A DNA stretch of 64,000 nt from Agromyces intestinalis (GCF_008365295.1 NZ_CP043505.1:682001-746000), one strand, 5' to 3'; numbered from the stretch's first letter, positions 19,272 through 29,037 are shown. Numbers and translations are program-made. Notes: generated by a model not told the origin, from the sequence alone.

Positions 19272-20527
19272 GCCTCACCGATCCAGTGATCGACGAGGGC
19301 TCGCGCGCTGCACCGACCGTCGTGCACCGCCTCGACGAACGCGATGCCCGCGGCGCCGAGCCGGCGCATCCGCTCGGTGTCGGCGGCGAGCGAGGCGACC
19401 ACCTCGCCGACCGTGTCGGGCGTCGCCTCGACGATCGGCAGCGCGACGCCGTCGCCGGCCGCGGCGGCCGCCGCGCGCACGCTGTCGACGACGTGCCCGA
19501 CGACGACACGGCCCGCCGCCATCGCCTCGCACGCGGCGACGCCGTACGAACCCAGACGGAACTGGTCGAGCACGATGTCGGCGGTGCGGTACAGCTCGGG
19601 CATGCGCTCGGACGGCACGCCCGAGACCGAGCGGTACTCGATCACGCCCGCGCGGTCGAGCTCGCGCATCGCCGGCTCGATGAGCTGGGTGCCCTTGATC
19701 GTGGACTTGCTCGGCACGTGCACCACGATCGGCCGCTCGCGAACGCCGGGCGGTTCGGGCTCGCGCCAGCGGTCGAGGTCGACCACGACGGGGCACCAGT
19801 GGGCACCCGGCACGTCGATCAGCAGGTCGGGCGTGGAGACGAACGTCGGGCGGCCGAGCTCGGCGAGGAGCCGGCGATTTCGGCTCGCCTCGCGCTCGAG
19901 GCGGTCGACGTACAGCTCGGCGTCGGCGAACGGCGACCAGGGCGTCAGCTCGCGGTGCGCACTCGGCAGCCGCACATCGGTGCCGTGCGCGAGGTACGCG
20001 GTCGACAGGCCCGCCTCGCGCAGCACGCGCGCCTCGGCGAGCAGGTCGCGTGAGAAGAGCCGGCCGAACAGCGGCCGCTCGGCCTCGACGAGCACGTGCG
20101 TGAACGCCGACACCGCGGCGAGTTCGGCGCGCTGCCAGTCGACGGATCGCGCGTACACCGGCACGGGCACCTCGGTGTCGGCCGGGAAGTCGAACCCGCC
20201 CGGCACCTCGACCGCCATGTTGCGTGCGCCGATCCGGCCGCCGGGCACCGCCTCGAGCGCGCGCGCCCACGACCAGCCCTGCGCCGCGTAGTTCGTGGGC
20301 GCGATGTACACCCGCACCGGAGTGTCGGGCGCCGCGGTGGGCGGCGGGATGTCATCGGGCCCGAACGAGCCGAGCGACCTCGCCGCCAGCCGGCCGAGCA
20401 GCCCGTCGGGGTGGTCGGCGACGTGGTCGATGAGGCGGTTCACCGGCTTCGGCAGCGACGCGCGACGGCGGAGCATCCGGTCGATGGCGCGCCGCGGCGC
20501 GCCAGCCACCCGCGTCACGATGCCCAT
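19268..20527 (-). CDS. Glycosyltransferase, 'PANYAGQG' family (copy B)
   Basis: 419 aa. Same domain plan as copies A and C: 'VYIAPTNYAAQGWSWARALE', 'LAHGTDVRLPSAHREL', 'FVSTPDLLIDVPGAHWCPVV' and 'VLDQFRLGSYGVAACEAMAA'. It has a basic N-terminal extension of about 60 residues before the first block that could associate with membrane. It overlaps copy A by ATGA and lies 16 bp after the GT2 gene, so it is part of the same operon. The copies have diverged well, so they probably add different residues of one glycan. Confidence 0.75.
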   Translation of the reverse strand: MGIVTRVAGAPRRAIDRMLRRRASLPKPVNRLIDHVADHPDGLLGRLAARSLGSFGPDDIPPPTAAPDTPVRVYIAPTNYAAQGWSWARALEAVPGGRIGARNMAVEVPGGFDFPADTEVPVPVYARSVDWQRAELAAVSAFTHVLVEAERPLFGRLFSRDLLAEARVLREAGLSTAYLAHGTDVRLPSAHRELTPWSPFADAELYVDRLEREASRNRRLLAELGRPTFVSTPDLLIDVPGAHWCPVVVDLDRWREPEPPGVRERPIVVHVPSKSTIKGTQLIEPAMRELDRAGVIEYRSVSGVPSERMPELYRTADIVLDQFRLGSYGVAACEAMAAGRVVVGHVVDSVRAAAAAAGDGVALPIVEATPDTVGEVVASLAADTERMRRLGAAGIAFVEAVHDGRCSARALVDHWIGEA

Positions 20528-20543
20528 GGACAGATCCTCCCCC

Positions 20544-21620
20544 TCATCCGGCCGCCCTGCCGAACCGCAGCCTCAGCACCCGGCGCGCCAGCGTATCGGT
20601 GCCGAGCGCGTCGACGAGCCGGCGCGTCAGCACCCGTTCGGCGGGCCCGGCCGCCCGGGCGGCTGCGCCCGCGCGCTCGATCGCACCGGCATCGCGGGCG
20701 TCGGCGGCTTCGGCGAGCGTGGCTTCGGTGCGCGACAGCGACCGGGATGCCTCGGGCGAGAGCCGTCGGAGCCAGCCCGCCACTGCGGCGAGCGCGTCGA
20801 GGTCAGCGGCGCTCCACTCGCCCGCCGAGGGGCGCACGAGCATGGCGGGGATGACGTTCATGCGCCAGAGCTTGATCGCGATCGCACGGCGACGCGCGGC
20901 AGCGAGCTCGGTCGGCCAGGCGACGCCCGAGAGCCGGCGCAGCGCCTCGAGCTCGTCGCTCGCCGGCCGGGCCAGCAGGGTCACCCGCTGCGGCGCGTCG
21001 GCGCCGATGACGTACGCCGGGACGTCGGCGGGAGCGTCGACCCGCCCGCCGAGGTTGACGAGCGCGAGCCCGAGCTCGATGTCTTCGCCGGTGGCGAGCC
21101 CCTCGGTCAGCCCGATGCCGAGCCGCTCGAGGTACGAGCGGCGGATCAGTCCGAGCGGCGCCGCGCGGTAGTCCAGCCGGTCGCGTACGGGATCGAGACG
21201 GGTTCGGCGGAAGGGCCGGGTCAGCGGGTCGCGCCAGCGCGCGCCACCCTGGTCGCGCATCGGGGCGATCAGATAGTCGGTGCCGGATGCCTCGGCGAAC
21301 GCCGCCCAGCCGTCGACGGCGCCCGGCTCGAGGAAGTCGTCGGACCCGAGCACCGCGACGAACTCGCCGTCGGCGAGGGCGAGACCGTGCCTGAACGGAC
21401 CGGCGGGCGACCGCACGCCGTCGGCGAATTCGACGATCCGCAGCCTCGGGTCGTCGAGCACCGCCGAGAGCTGGGGTTCGAGCGCGACGCGCGGGATGCC
21501 GTGTGCGACGACCGTGGCGCGCACGGCCACGCGCGAAGCGTCGAGGACCGACGCGACGGCACGGTCGACGCGGCGTCCGGGGTCGTGCGCCGCGATGACG
21601 ACGTCGACGGCCGGGCTCAT
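20544..21620 (-). CDS. Glycosyltransferase family 2 (358 aa paralogue)
   Basis: 358 aa. 'VDVVIAAHDPGRRVDRAVAS' opens the GT-A domain and 'FVAVLGSDDFLEPGAVDGW' gives the SDD metal site. It is a full-length paralogue of the protein at 17013-18089. The ATG at 21620 overlaps the ABC transporter stop by ATGA, which fixes the start; a much longer open frame upstream is antisense-free shadow of the ABC gene. It belongs to the ten-gene operon. Confidence 0.8.
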   Translation of the reverse strand: MSPAVDVVIAAHDPGRRVDRAVASVLDASRVAVRATVVAHGIPRVALEPQLSAVLDDPRLRIVEFADGVRSPAGPFRHGLALADGEFVAVLGSDDFLEPGAVDGWAAFAEASGTDYLIAPMRDQGGARWRDPLTRPFRRTRLDPVRDRLDYRAAPLGLIRRSYLERLGIGLTEGLATGEDIELGLALVNLGGRVDAPADVPAYVIGADAPQRVTLLARPASDELEALRRLSGVAWPTELAAARRRAIAIKLWRMNVIPAMLVRPSAGEWSAADLDALAAVAGWLRRLSPEASRSLSRTEATLAEAADARDAGAIERAGAAARAAGPAERVLTRRLVDALGTDTLARRVLRLRFGRAAG

Positions 21621-23416
21621 GACCGGAACGCCTCGCCGGCGAGCCCGGCGAGCGCGACCTGCTCCCCGAAGGCCGGAACCGTGCGCGCGAGACCCGCGAA
21701 GGTGTCGAGCCCCAGCACCCGCCCGTCGTCGAGGTAGCAGATGCGGTCGTAGTCCTTGATGGTCGAGAGTCGATGCGCGACCGAGACGATGGTGAGCTGG
21801 CCCTGCAGGCCGCGGATCGCTCGGGTCACGTCGTCTTCGGTCTTGGTGTCGAGCGAGCTCGTCGCCTCGTCGAGCACGAGCACCAGCGGGTCGGCATACA
21901 GCGCGCGTGCGATGCCGAGACGCTGCTGCTGGCCGCCCGAGAGTGCGACGCCGCGTTCGCCGATCCGCGAGTGGATGCCGGCCTCGCGCTCGGCCACCAT
22001 GCCCGACAGCTGCGCCATCTCGAGCGCGCGCTCGACGCGCTCGACGTCGAAGTCCTGATCCCAGGTGAGTGCCACGTTCTGGGCGATCGACCCGTCGAAC
22101 AGCGCCACGCGCTGCGGCACGTAGCCGACTCGACCGCGCCAGGCGCGCAGCACGTCGCCGAGCGGCATCCCGTCGATGGTCAGCGTGCCGCTGGTCGGCG
22201 TGCTCAGCCCGAGCAGGATGTCGATGAGCGTCGACTTGCCCGCACCCGACGGACCGACGATGCCGAGCGAGCTGCCGAACGGGATGTCGATGTCGACGCC
22301 GCGCAGCACGTGGGCGCTCGCGCCCGGGTACTGGAATCGCACCTCGCGCAGCGACAGCACCGCCGGGTGCTCGGGCAGCTCGCGCCGGTCGGCCGCGAGG
22401 TCGGTGCCGTGCTCGTCGGCCTCGGCGCGCGTGATGTCCCCGATCACGTCTTGTGCGGCCGGGATGCTCGCGGTCGACGCGACGATGCTGCTCTGCATGC
22501 CGTTGATGGCGGGGATGAGACGGAAGCCCGTGATCGCGAACAGCGCCACCGACACGATCGCCTCCTCGGGACCGGCGATCAGAAACGAGCTGCCGCCGAC
22601 GAGCAGGAACCCGCCGACCAGCGCCGCCTCGAACGAGTACTTCGGAATGATGCTGAGGAACGACCCGTTCGCGCGCGCCTTGACCGCGCGCATGCGCTCG
22701 GCGGTCACGACCTCCATGACCTGCTCGAGGCGGTTGCGCAGCGTGATCTCTTTCAGCGCCTCGACCATCTCGGTCATGAAGATCGCCACGCGGTAGCTCG
22801 CGTTCAGGTTGACGCGTCCGGCGACCAGCGCCCGCTTGGTGACGAAGTTGTTCACCATGAGCGCGATGAGGCCGAGGTAGACGAACGCGATCACCGCGGT
22901 GAGCGGCTGCGCCACGATCAGGATGACGAGGATGAGGATGAAGGTCAGGAAGCTGCCGGGGATGAGCGCGAGCGGGAGGATGAACCCCTGGATCGTGTTC
23001 GCGATGCCGGCATCGGCGATGCGGGTGATCTCGGCCACGCTGCGCTTGGAGCGCTCCTCCCACGATGAGTGGATGTACCCGCTGAACAGCCTCCGGCCGA
23101 TGAGCAGCTCATAGTGGGCGAACCGCCGCGTCGCGATCCAATGCAGCCCCACCGACAGGGCGCTCTTCACGATGATCAGCACGCATGCGATGAGCACCAG
23201 CACCGGAGCCGCCGTGGCGGGCAGCTCGCCGATGAACGGCAGATTGATCGCCGCCCCGGTCACGATCGGGGTGATGATGAGCGCCAGCAGCGACATCGCC
23301 CCCACGTCGAGCAGGGTCAACGCGCTCGTCAGCACGATGTAGATGAGGAAGAACCGCCTCGCCCCCGCCGGCAGCAGCGGCAGGAGTTGACGGAGGGTGG
23401 ACCAGAGGAGCTTCAT
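21617..23416 (-). CDS. ABC exporter, fused membrane and ATPase domains (PglK-like)
   Basis: 599 aa. The first 330 residues hold six membrane helices; the ATPase domain follows with Walker A 'GPSGAGKSTLIDILLG', Q-loop 'VGYVPQRVALFDG', signature 'LSGGQQQRLGIARALY', Walker B 'LVLDEATSSLD' and H-loop 'SVAHRLSTI'. This half-transporter design works as a homodimer. In a glycosyltransferase operon it is likely to flip a lipid-linked oligosaccharide, as PglK does (inference). It is the only ATP-driven exporter in the locus and could act in parallel to the Wzx-like protein at 10767. Confidence 0.88.
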   Translation of the reverse strand: MKLLWSTLRQLLPLLPAGARRFFLIYIVLTSALTLLDVGAMSLLALIITPIVTGAAINLPFIGELPATAAPVLVLIACVLIIVKSALSVGLHWIATRRFAHYELLIGRRLFSGYIHSSWEERSKRSVAEITRIADAGIANTIQGFILPLALIPGSFLTFILILVILIVAQPLTAVIAFVYLGLIALMVNNFVTKRALVAGRVNLNASYRVAIFMTEMVEALKEITLRNRLEQVMEVVTAERMRAVKARANGSFLSIIPKYSFEAALVGGFLLVGGSSFLIAGPEEAIVSVALFAITGFRLIPAINGMQSSIVASTASIPAAQDVIGDITRAEADEHGTDLAADRRELPEHPAVLSLREVRFQYPGASAHVLRGVDIDIPFGSSLGIVGPSGAGKSTLIDILLGLSTPTSGTLTIDGMPLGDVLRAWRGRVGYVPQRVALFDGSIAQNVALTWDQDFDVERVERALEMAQLSGMVAEREAGIHSRIGERGVALSGGQQQRLGIARALYADPLVLVLDEATSSLDTKTEDDVTRAIRGLQGQLTIVSVAHRLSTIKDYDRICYLDDGRVLGLDTFAGLARTVPAFGEQVALAGLAGEAFRS

Positions 23417-23462
23417 CGGGGGTCGAACCTATCACTGCGGGGCCGCACGCGGCCTGAGGGAC

Positions 23463-24584
23463 TCACGCGGCCGCGATCGCGGCGATGGCGCGCTTCCAGA
23501 CCTCGACCTGGGTCTGGGCGGACAGCTCTCGGGCATGCTCGTGCGACGCCCGCTTCCACGCGTCGACGTCGGCGGCGGTGAGCGCGTCGAGCGTCGCAGC
23601 CAGGTCGTCGGGCGTGAACCCCTCGGTGACCGCGCCGAGTCCGTACCGGCCGACCACATCGACCATCTCGGGCGACGGGCCGATCACGATGCCGAGCCGC
23701 GCCTGCACGTAGTCGAAGAGCTTGTTCGGCAGCGCCCAGCGGTTGTTGAAGTTCGTCGGGGCGAGCAGGTGCACGCCCACGTCGTACCGTTGCAGCGTCT
23801 CGGAGAGCTGCGCGTAGGGCACGGGATCGTGCACGACGACGCGGCCGCCCGACTCGGCGGCCCGCTCGCGCAGGTGCTCGACGAACGCGGGCTGGTTCGG
23901 AGTCAGGTACAGGTCGAGGGTGACATCGGCGCTCGAGGCGACGACGCCGCCCACGAGGTCGTCGAGCCTGCGGTCGTGCATCGCGGCGCCCGAGTGCACG
24001 AGGCGGATCGGCGCGCCGGTCGGGTGCGGCTCGGCCTCGACGTAGGGGGCCGCGTTGGTCACGAGCTCGGGTCTGAACCCGAAGTTGCGCTCGTACTCGC
24101 GAGCGAGGCCGCCGCTCACGGTCGTCCACGAGCGGGCCTTCGTGACGTAGGTGCGGCAGATCCACTCGACGTAGGGCGTGATCTTCGCCCGCCAGCCCTC
24201 CCAGTCCTCGTGCAGCAGCGGAGAGTACTCGTGCAGGTCGGCGTGCACGCCCTTCGAGGGGCGCAGCGCGAGCGCGATCGGCACCGCCTCGACGTCGTCG
24301 GCGAGCACGATGTCCCAGCCCTGCCGGGGCACGTTGCGCCGCACCCACGCGACCGACCACAGCGTCCAGTACGCGAGCCGGTACGTCTTCCACCGGATGT
24401 AGCGGTCGTTGAGCACGTTGTGCAGCACGTCGTCGGGGATGCGGATGTGCTGCGCGACGCCCTCGGGCGCCGGGCCGTACCCGCACGTGGTCACCTCGTA
24501 CTCGTCGCGGAACGCCTCGACCTGCTTGAGGACCCTCGCATCGGAGGCGATCGGCGAGAACGAGAGGATGAGCAGTCGCGTCAT
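23463..24584 (-). CDS. GT4-like glycosyltransferase
   Basis: 373 aa. 'LLILSFSPIASDARVLKQVE' at the N-terminus is typical of GT-B enzymes that begin with an acceptor-domain strand. 'ADLHEYSPLLHEDWEGW' and 'LVHSGAAMHDRRLDDLV' follow. The C-terminal domain has 'ALPNKLFDYVQARLGIVIG', the donor-binding segment. The ATG at 24584 overlaps the stop of the upstream gene (copy C) by ATGA, which sets the start. It sits within the operon just before the ABC exporter, 46 bp away. The sugar is unknown. Confidence 0.78.
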   Translation of the reverse strand: MTRLLILSFSPIASDARVLKQVEAFRDEYEVTTCGYGPAPEGVAQHIRIPDDVLHNVLNDRYIRWKTYRLAYWTLWSVAWVRRNVPRQGWDIVLADDVEAVPIALALRPSKGVHADLHEYSPLLHEDWEGWRAKITPYVEWICRTYVTKARSWTTVSGGLAREYERNFGFRPELVTNAAPYVEAEPHPTGAPIRLVHSGAAMHDRRLDDLVGGVVASSADVTLDLYLTPNQPAFVEHLRERAAESGGRVVVHDPVPYAQLSETLQRYDVGVHLLAPTNFNNRWALPNKLFDYVQARLGIVIGPSPEMVDVVGRYGLGAVTEGFTPDDLAATLDALTAADVDAWKRASHEHARELSAQTQVEVWKRAIAAIAAA

Positions 24585-25795
24585 CGGGGCTCCAGGGGTC
24601 GGATGTCTCGGTCGGCGCCGAGGAACGGAGCGAGCACGCGCGCCGACCGGGCGCCGTCGTGCACCGCGGCGGCGAAGGCCGGGCCGCGCGCCGCGAGCTC
24701 GCGGAACCGCTCGCGGTCGGCGAGCACGTCGCGAAGCACCGTGCCGAGGGTGTCGGGGTCGGCCTCGAGGATCGGCAGCTCGAGCCCGGTCTGGTCGAGC
24801 ACGGCCCGACGCACCTGGTCGCTGACGTGCGCGATGACGAGCCGGCCCGCGGCCATCGCCTCGACGGCGGTGACCGAGTAGGTGCCGATGCGGAACTGCT
24901 CGAGGACGACGTCGGCATCGCCGATCGCGGCCGGCATCTTGGCGGGCGGGATGCCCGACTCGAGTCGCAGGTCGATGCGGCCCTCGGCGGCGAGCTCGCG
25001 GAGCACCGGCTCGATGAGCGCGGTCCCCTTGATCACGGGGTTCGTCGGGGAGTGCCGCACCACGGGGGTCTCGCGCTCGAGCACGGGGGCGGTCGTGGCC
25101 CAGCGTTCGAGGTCGATCACGACAGGCAACCAGGTCGCGTCGGGCCGGTCGAGCAGCAGGTCGGGCGTCGAGACGAACACCGGCGCCCCGGCGTCGTCGA
25201 GCACGGCGGCGTTCGCGAGCGCGGTCTGCTCGAGCACGGGGGCGAGATCCCAGTCGGGCTCGAGGAAGGGCGACCACCGCTCGTGCTCGGCGTGTCGGCT
25301 CGGCAGCCGCAGGTCGCTGCCGTGCGAGACGAACGCGACGCGGACGCCGGCGGACTCCAGCTCGGCGACCTCGGCGCGCACGTCGCCGCCGAACGCGCCG
25401 CCGAGCAGGGGGCGCTCGGCCTCGATCAGCACATGGGTGAAGCCGCGGACGGCGCGTCGCTGGCCGTCGATCCAGCGCTTCGAACGCACCGCCACGGTCT
25501 CGCTCACGATCGCGTCGGCCGGGAAGTCGGGTGTACCCGGACGCGTGATGGTGAGGCTGACCCCTCCTACTCCGTCGAGGCGCTCGGCGGCCCGCGCCCA
25601 CGCATGCCCCTGGCCCGCGTAGTTCGCGGGCGCCACGAGCAGGCGCACCGGCGTGGGCGTCGCCAGTACGGGCTTCGGCACCTCCGAGGCCCGGAACCCG
25701 AAGGTCTTCGGCACGATGCGCACCGCGATCGGCTCGGGCAGCGACAGGATGAACCGGCCGGCCGCCCGCCGCATCGACGTCAGCACGCCGCTCAC
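24581..25795 (-). CDS. Glycosyltransferase, 'PANYAGQG' family (copy C)
   Basis: 404 aa if started at GTG 25795, which overlaps the upstream stop as GTGA; an ATG at 25774 would remove 7 residues. The blocks are 'RLLVAPANYAGQGHAWARAA', 'VSHGSDLRLPSRHAEHERWS', 'FVSTPDLLLDRPDATWLPVV' and 'VLEQFRIGTYSVTAVEAMAA'. Third member of the family with copies A and B. It retains Glu in the 'AVEAMAAGRL' region. It lies between two GT4-like genes in the same operon. Confidence 0.75.
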   Translation of the reverse strand: MSGVLTSMRRAAGRFILSLPEPIAVRIVPKTFGFRASEVPKPVLATPTPVRLLVAPANYAGQGHAWARAAERLDGVGGVSLTITRPGTPDFPADAIVSETVAVRSKRWIDGQRRAVRGFTHVLIEAERPLLGGAFGGDVRAEVAELESAGVRVAFVSHGSDLRLPSRHAEHERWSPFLEPDWDLAPVLEQTALANAAVLDDAGAPVFVSTPDLLLDRPDATWLPVVIDLERWATTAPVLERETPVVRHSPTNPVIKGTALIEPVLRELAAEGRIDLRLESGIPPAKMPAAIGDADVVLEQFRIGTYSVTAVEAMAAGRLVIAHVSDQVRRAVLDQTGLELPILEADPDTLGTVLRDVLADRERFRELAARGPAFAAAVHDGARSARVLAPFLGADRDIRPLEPR

Positions 25796-26946
25796 CGCCG
25801 GCTCCCGACCGTGCGGACCACCGCGGCCGCGCGCCCGGCGCTCACCGCGGCGGAGGCGTTCTCGCGCACCCAGCGCACCCGGTCGTCTCGTTCCGCGGCG
25901 GGCGCGTCGTCGGCGAGACGCGCCGCGAGGCGCTCGGCGACCGCGTGCACGTCGTAGTCGACGGCGTCGCCGAGCGCGCCACGCCGCACCATCTCGGCCG
26001 CGGGGCCCCGAGGCCCGGCGAGCACGACCGGAGTGCCGGTCGCGGCGGTGGCGAGGATCTTCGTCGGCACCGCGAAGTCGTAGCCGATGCCCGGCTTCAG
26101 GCTCACCAGCCCGGCGCGGGCGTCGGCCAGGCGACGGGATGCCTCGGCCGCCGCGACCGGCGGGTGGAACTCGACGGCACCGGGCGCGATCGTCGCGGCG
26201 AGCTGCTCGAGCTCGCGCCACGCCGACCCCTGGCCGAGGAAGACGAGCACGGCCTCGGGCACCCGCGCGCGCACCGCGGGCATCGCGCGGATGAAGAGGT
26301 CGGCGCCCTGCCACTCGCTCGTCGTTCCCGCGTAGACCGCGACGGCGGCGCGCGGGACGGATGCCTCGACCGGGCGGAACACCTCGGTGTCGATGCCGTT
26401 GCGCACCACCTCGACGCGCGCCTTCGGCGCCAGCTCGCCGACGCGCTCGCCCACACCCTCGGTCACGGCGATGACCGCGCCGGCCCCGCGCAGCGCGAAC
26501 CGCTCCATCGCCCGCACCGTGCGCACGACGAACGACGGCGCGCCGGTCGAGGCCGCGGCGTCCGACCAGACGTCAGCGGCGTAGTAGACGTACGGCACCC
26601 GCCGGATCGCCGCCGCGATGCGCACCACGAACCCCGTCGTCGGCGGCGGCTCGACCACGATCGCGTCGGCGCGCCGCCCGAACAGGACCCGGAAGAACGC
26701 CGGCACGTCGAAGCTCAGGTAGCTCGCGTAGCCGCGCACGTAGCCCGTGCGATCGCGCAGCACCGGCGCGCGGCGCACCTCGACGCCGGGCACGGGCTCG
26801 TCGGCCGGGGCGCCCGGCGGCGGGGTGGTGGTGAGCACGCGCACCTCGTCGCCCGACACCGCGAGCGCGGCGGTCAGCGCGCGCAGCCGGAACGACGCGG
26901 CGGCGGGTTCCGGGGAGAAGATCCGGCTGACGAGCGTGACACGCAT
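25792..26946 (-). CDS. Glycosyltransferase family 4 (WbuB-like)
   Basis: 384 aa. 'VTLVSRIFSPEPAAASFRLR' and 'VRVLTTTPPPG' begin the acceptor domain in the style of WbuB/WcaI-type GT4 enzymes. The donor domain has 'VAVYAGTTSEWQGADLFIRA' and 'GIGYDFAVPTKILATAATGTP' with the nucleotide-binding Glu/Lys region. WbuB-type enzymes transfer sugars such as FucNAc or deoxyaminosugars, but the donor here is unknown. The start at 26946 is one base after the upstream stop. It is the first GT downstream of the three diamino-sugar genes. Confidence 0.85.
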   Translation of the reverse strand: MRVTLVSRIFSPEPAAASFRLRALTAALAVSGDEVRVLTTTPPPGAPADEPVPGVEVRRAPVLRDRTGYVRGYASYLSFDVPAFFRVLFGRRADAIVVEPPPTTGFVVRIAAAIRRVPYVYYAADVWSDAAASTGAPSFVVRTVRAMERFALRGAGAVIAVTEGVGERVGELAPKARVEVVRNGIDTEVFRPVEASVPRAAVAVYAGTTSEWQGADLFIRAMPAVRARVPEAVLVFLGQGSAWRELEQLAATIAPGAVEFHPPVAAAEASRRLADARAGLVSLKPGIGYDFAVPTKILATAATGTPVVLAGPRGPAAEMVRRGALGDAVDYDVHAVAERLAARLADDAPAAERDDRVRWVRENASAAVSAGRAAAVVRTVGSRR

Positions 26947-26947
26947 C

Positions 26948-27934
26948 TCAGAAGCGCACCGGCACCCCGGTGCGCGCCGACTCCAGCGCACCTTCGACGA
27001 CCTCGAGGGTGCGCTGGCCCTGCTCGAGGGTGACGAGCTGACTGGTTCGGCCGAGCACCGCGTCACGGAACGCCTCGTGCTCGACGCGCAGCGGCTCGCG
27101 CTTGGCGAACGCGTACCTCGTGACATCGCCTTCGGAGACGCCGCGGAACGACGAGACCGACTCCCACTCGAGCGGGATCGTGCCGTTCGCGTAGAACGTG
27201 AGGTCGCCCGTCGAGGTGTCGGCGACGTACGAGCCGCGGTCGCCCGTGACCACGGTCAGCCGCTCCTTCATGGGGCTCAGCCAGTTGACGATGTGGTTGA
27301 CGATGACGCCGTTCGCGAGCCGGCCCGTCACCGAGATCATGTCCTCGTGGCTTCGCCCGCTCTTGAACGCGGTCTGCGCGTACACCGATGCGTAGGGGCT
27401 CTGCGCAACCCACGCCGTCAGGTCGATGTCGTGCGACGCGAGGTCTTTCGCGACGCCGACATCGGCGATGCGGGTCGGGAAGTTGCTCTGCCGTCGCGTC
27501 GAGATCTGGTACACCTCGCCGAGGTCACCGGCCTCGAGGTGGCTGCGCAGCTCCTGCAGGGCGGGGTTGAAGCGCTCGACGTGGCCGACCGCCCCGACGA
27601 GCCCGCGCGAGGCGAACGCGTCGACCATGCGGCGCCCAGCCTCGATCGAGTGCGCGATCGGCTTCTCGACGAGGGTGTGCACGCCGGCGTCGGCGAGCTT
27701 CAGCGCCGCGTCCTCGTGGAACGCCGTCGGCACGGCGACGACGGCGATGTCGATGCCCGCGGCGATGAGCGCCTCGATGTCGGGCAGCACGTCGAGCGGT
27801 GCTGCCACGCCGTGCCGGTCGCCGCCGGGGTCGGCGATCGCGACCAGGTCGACGCCGTCGATCTCGCGCAGCACCCGGGCGTGGTGGCGACCCATCGCGC
27901 CGACGCCGAGCAGCCCGGCTCGCAGCGCGGCCAT
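26948..27934 (-). CDS. Gfo/Idh/MocA oxidoreductase, WbpB/WlbA-like
   Basis: 328 aa. 'AGLLGVGAMGRHHARVLREI' is the N-terminal NAD(P) site, 'TLVEKPIAHSIEAGRRMVDA' contains the EKP motif, and 'VGHVERFNPALQEL' is typical of WlbA/WbpB UDP-sugar 3-dehydrogenases. 'DLASHDIDLTAW' follows near residue 175 with the catalytic His. It would oxidise C3 of UDP-GlcNAcA to supply the 3-keto substrate for the aminotransferase next door. Its ATG overlaps the aminotransferase stop by one base. Confidence 0.85.
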   Translation of the reverse strand: MAALRAGLLGVGAMGRHHARVLREIDGVDLVAIADPGGDRHGVAAPLDVLPDIEALIAAGIDIAVVAVPTAFHEDAALKLADAGVHTLVEKPIAHSIEAGRRMVDAFASRGLVGAVGHVERFNPALQELRSHLEAGDLGEVYQISTRRQSNFPTRIADVGVAKDLASHDIDLTAWVAQSPYASVYAQTAFKSGRSHEDMISVTGRLANGVIVNHIVNWLSPMKERLTVVTGDRGSYVADTSTGDLTFYANGTIPLEWESVSSFRGVSEGDVTRYAFAKREPLRVEHEAFRDAVLGRTSQLVTLEQGQRTLEVVEGALESARTGVPVRF

Positions 27935-29037
27935 CAGGCGCCCGCCGTCGCGAGGGCGTTCACGGCATCGACGATGCGGTCGAGATCGGCGGCCGACAGC
28001 GACGGATGCACCGGAAGCGAGAGCACTTCGCGCGCGGCGCGTTCGGTCTCGGGCAGCTCGAGTCCCGGAGCGTACGGGGCGAGCGAGGGAAGCCGGTGGT
28101 TGGGGATCGGGTAGTACACGCCGCTGCCGATGCCGTGCTCGTCGCGGAGCGCGGCGGCGAACCCGTCGCGGTCCTCGAGGACGCGGATCGTGTACTGGTG
28201 GTACACGTGGCGTGCGCCGGGCGCGACGGGGGGCACGACCACGCCGGTCAGTCGTGCGTCGAGCAGCGCGGCGTTGTCGCGCCGCTGCTCGGTCCAGGCA
28301 TCCACCTTCGTGAGCTGCACTCGGCCGATGGCGGCGTGGATGTCGGTCATGCGCGCGTTGAAGCCGACGACCTCGTTCTCGTACTGGCGTTCCATGCCCT
28401 GGTTGCGCAGCAGCCGCACCGAGCGCTCGAGGTCGGCGTCGGCGCACGCGACCATGCCGCCCTCACCGCTCGTCATGTTCTTCGTCGGGTAGAGGCTGAA
28501 CATCGCGAACCGGCCGAACGTGCCGACCCGGCGACCGTCGAGTTCGGCGCCGTGCGCCTGGGCCGCGTCTTCGAACAGCTGGATGCCTCGACGCTCGGCG
28601 ATCTCGACGAGCTCGCGCATGCGCGCCGGGTGCCCGTACAGGTGCACGGGCATGACGCCCTTCGTACGCTCGGTGATCGCCGCCTCGACGGCGACCGGGT
28701 CGAGCGAGAACGTCTCGGGTTCGATGTCGACGAAGACGGGCGTCGCACCGGTGAGCGCGACGGCGTTGCCCGTCGCGGCGAACGTGAACGACGGCACGAT
28801 GACCTCGTCGCCGGGGCCGACGCCGGCCGCGAGCAGGCCGAGGTGCAGGCCAGAGGTGCCGGAGTTCACCGCCACCGAGCGGCGTCCGGCCACCATGCGG
28901 TCGGCGAACTCGCGCTCGAACTCGGCGACCTCGGGGCCCTGGGCGACCATGCCGCTGCGCAGGACGCGGTCGACGGCGGCGCGCTCGTCGTCGCCGATGA
29001 TCGGCTTCGCGGCGGGGATGAAGGTTCGGTCAGTCAT
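27934..29037 (-). CDS. DegT/DnrJ/EryC1/StrS aminotransferase, WbpE-like
   Basis: 367 aa PLP enzyme. 'RSGMVAQGPEVAEFEREFAD' and 'SVAVNSGTSGLHLGLLAAGV' are family hallmarks, 'EDAAQAHGAELDGRRVG' holds the PLP-contacting Asp, and 'FSLYPTKNMTSGEGG' carries the Schiff-base Lys. It would aminate C3 of a UDP-3-keto-hexuronate. It lies between WbpB-like and WbpD-like genes and overlaps the latter by 8 bp. Confidence 0.88.
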   Translation of the reverse strand: MTDRTFIPAAKPIIGDDERAAVDRVLRSGMVAQGPEVAEFEREFADRMVAGRRSVAVNSGTSGLHLGLLAAGVGPGDEVIVPSFTFAATGNAVALTGATPVFVDIEPETFSLDPVAVEAAITERTKGVMPVHLYGHPARMRELVEIAERRGIQLFEDAAQAHGAELDGRRVGTFGRFAMFSLYPTKNMTSGEGGMVACADADLERSVRLLRNQGMERQYENEVVGFNARMTDIHAAIGRVQLTKVDAWTEQRRDNAALLDARLTGVVVPPVAPGARHVYHQYTIRVLEDRDGFAAALRDEHGIGSGVYYPIPNHRLPSLAPYAPGLELPETERAAREVLSLPVHPSLSAADLDRIVDAVNALATAGA

